A stretch of 44,223 nt of DNA from an uncultured Lachnospiraceae bacterium (GTDB taxonomy: Bacteria; Bacillota; Clostridia; Lachnospirales; Lachnospiraceae), in NCBI GenBank assembly GCA_910585995.1, contig CAJUGG010000083.1, positions 1-44,223 of the forward strand, given 5' to 3'. Every line of letters begins with the position of its first letter. Within the stretch, counting starts at the first letter, position 1. This document shows, in pieces, positions 43,292-44,223 of this stretch. The notes below the pieces were generated by a model. The model saw only the letters and a list, made by a program, of their open reading frames with translations. It searched no databases and was not told where the DNA came from. The position numbers and the translations under genes were made by a program.

Positions 43292-44223
43292 ATGGGATAT
43301 AGTGTTGTGCCACAAATGCTTAGATTGACACGTGGTGAACCACAAGGAAAACATAGAGCAAATGGCTTGATGATTTTAAAAGAAATGCTCGAAGAACGTG
43401 CTTCATTATCAGATACATTTGATAGAGCATTTTCATATCTTAATGAATACGAAAATGGAACACTTGGAAGTGAAGCATGGGACGAACTTTGCGAAGAAGC
43501 AAACGCTTATAAAATTACAGGAAAAACAAAAACAGGTAAAGATTTTCAGCGTTCTTTACCGCAAAAATCTACAATCGCTATTGCTGTGATTTATAAATTA
43601 CCAGAGGAATATTCAGCACAACTTTCTGTTGAAGAAAATGCAAAATTTTACAGAGATAGCGAAGAAGTTATGGCGGAACTTTATCCAATGCTTTTTGCAA
43701 AGAAAAATGAACGTTACTCTGCTATTCATCGTGACGAAGGTCTGGTTCATGCAGATACAAAAGAAGATGCGAATGAACATGAACATAAAATTTATGTTCC
43801 CAAAGATGAAAATGAAAATTACTGTGGGAACTTAGCGGATTCTAAAATGTTTGCAAGTATTTGCAAAAACTATCCTCGAATGATGCGTGAACGAGGTTGG
43901 GATTTTGACGATTTAGATATTACTGATTGGGACAGATACAAATATGATTCTGATTATAGAGCAGAACGAAAAGTAAAGGCAAAACAGAATGGGTTGAGTG
44001 TGAATAAATACATGAAGAAAAAGTCTGCTGAAACAGCAAAAGAAGAAGCTGATGATGTTCAAACTATTATTAATTATGCTACAAATTTTGTTCACGAAAA
44101 AAAGGAATTGGATAAAGAAAAAGAACAGTTTAAAGATGAAAAGGAACAGCTTAAATTTGAAACAGATTATCAGATGGCTTTGAATGAAACACATATGAAT
44201 ATTATTAAAGGTCAGTTTGATAC
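43292..44223 (+). CDS. Probable mobilization (relaxase-like) protein, 3' end outside window
   Basis: An open frame of at least 310 residues that runs off the end (MGYSVVPQMLRLTRGEPQGK...). After an N-terminal helical part, residues about 145-200 contain YSAIHRDEGLVHADT ... EHEHKIYVPKDE, a His-rich pattern like the HRDE-HxH region of MobV/Pre-type relaxases but divergent. MFASICKNYPRMMRERGWD follows, similar to the helix after the metal site in that family. The visible C-terminal part is a long coiled coil (KELDKEKEQFKDEKEQLK), also usual in MobV proteins. GAGGTGATACA precedes the ATG. I rate the relaxase call as likely, not certain. Confidence 0.55.
   Translation, partial: MGYSVVPQMLRLTRGEPQGKHRANGLMILKEMLEERASLSDTFDRAFSYLNEYENGTLGSEAWDELCEEANAYKITGKTKTGKDFQRSLPQKSTIAIAVIYKLPEEYSAQLSVEENAKFYRDSEEVMAELYPMLFAKKNERYSAIHRDEGLVHADTKEDANEHEHKIYVPKDENENYCGNLADSKMFASICKNYPRMMRERGWDFDDLDITDWDRYKYDSDYRAERKVKAKQNGLSVNKYMKKKSAETAKEEADDVQTIINYATNFVHEKKELDKEKEQFKDEKEQLKFETDYQMALNETHMNIIKGQFD

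Larger units (their letters stand above)
41065..44223 (+). mobile_element. Integrated plasmid-like element (left part)
   Basis: From the tmRNA end to the window end the DNA is markedly AT-rich and carries a DUF3784 protein, an iteron-rich origin, a HUH Rep, a small coiled-coil protein and a probable mobilization gene. This is the gene set of a mobilizable rolling-circle plasmid or a Rep-bearing integrative element. No integrase or right end is visible, so it may instead be the edge of a larger element. Confidence 0.65.

Noticed and set aside
43053..43835. Short plus-strand frames (43053, 43398, 43629) inside the element
   Set aside because: They are shifted frames of the small coiled-coil gene and the mobilization gene, which have better ribosome sites and composition.

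Overview
The window reads as chromosome of an anaerobic Clostridia, most likely a Lachnospiraceae. This rests on the secG-rnr-smpB-ssrA order, a two-gene SufC/SufB system, lipoprotein-anchored ABC binding proteins, DUF2201/MoxR and DUF6273 proteins, strong AGGAGG ribosome sites, and a tmRNA whose encoded tag reads AEDNLAIAA. The species cannot be named from sequence alone. Almost all genes are on the + strand.

Layout. (1) 1-13445: one long co-directional block with two tandem paralogous hybrid histidine kinases, a binding-protein lipoprotein, a SUKH (SMI1/KNR4) protein, and a complete sugar-type ABC importer (ATPase, two permeases, second binding protein), mostly joined by ATGA/GTGA overlaps. 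(2) 13446-19600: a small lipoprotein with its own promoter, a PDDEXK (Rpn-like) nuclease gene split by an in-frame TAG, a heterodimeric ABC exporter and a small coiled-coil protein. (3) 19655-24743: a five-gene nickel/peptide-type (NikABCDE/Dpp-like) importer. (4) 25024-28123: AIM24, SufC and SufB, then a convergent DtxR-type regulator whose -10 lies inside a perfect inverted repeat. (5) 28168-31596: a vWA/DUF2201 protein, a MoxR-type AAA ATPase and a YfcE-type phosphodiesterase. (6) 31621-34649: a ferredoxin and a polar amino-acid ABC importer. (7) 35010-36638: a DUF6273 protein (minus strand) and a PrpE-like phosphoesterase. (8) 36676-41064: secG, rnr, smpB, a secreted nuclease lipoprotein and ssrA, so the trans-translation machinery and RNase R sit together. 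(9) 41065 to the end: an AT-rich plasmid-like element starting at the 3' end of ssrA, with DUF3784, an iteron-rich origin, a HUH rolling-circle Rep, a small coiled-coil protein and the start of a probable mobilization gene that runs out of the window.

The most unusual structure is a family of three very long hairpins (24753-24946, 32097-32276, 34661-34940). Each begins 10-17 bases after the stop codon of the last gene of a transport or ferredoxin unit. They share a conserved asymmetric core (two 7x7 internal loops separated by a 24-bp stem, and a 7-8 bp apical stem) while the outer arms (32, 33 and 81 bp) have unrelated sequences that remain self-complementary. In copy 3 the inner 24-bp stem has also changed on both strands and still pairs. 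I do not recognise a described family. I treat it as a candidate new structured RNA or structured-DNA element.
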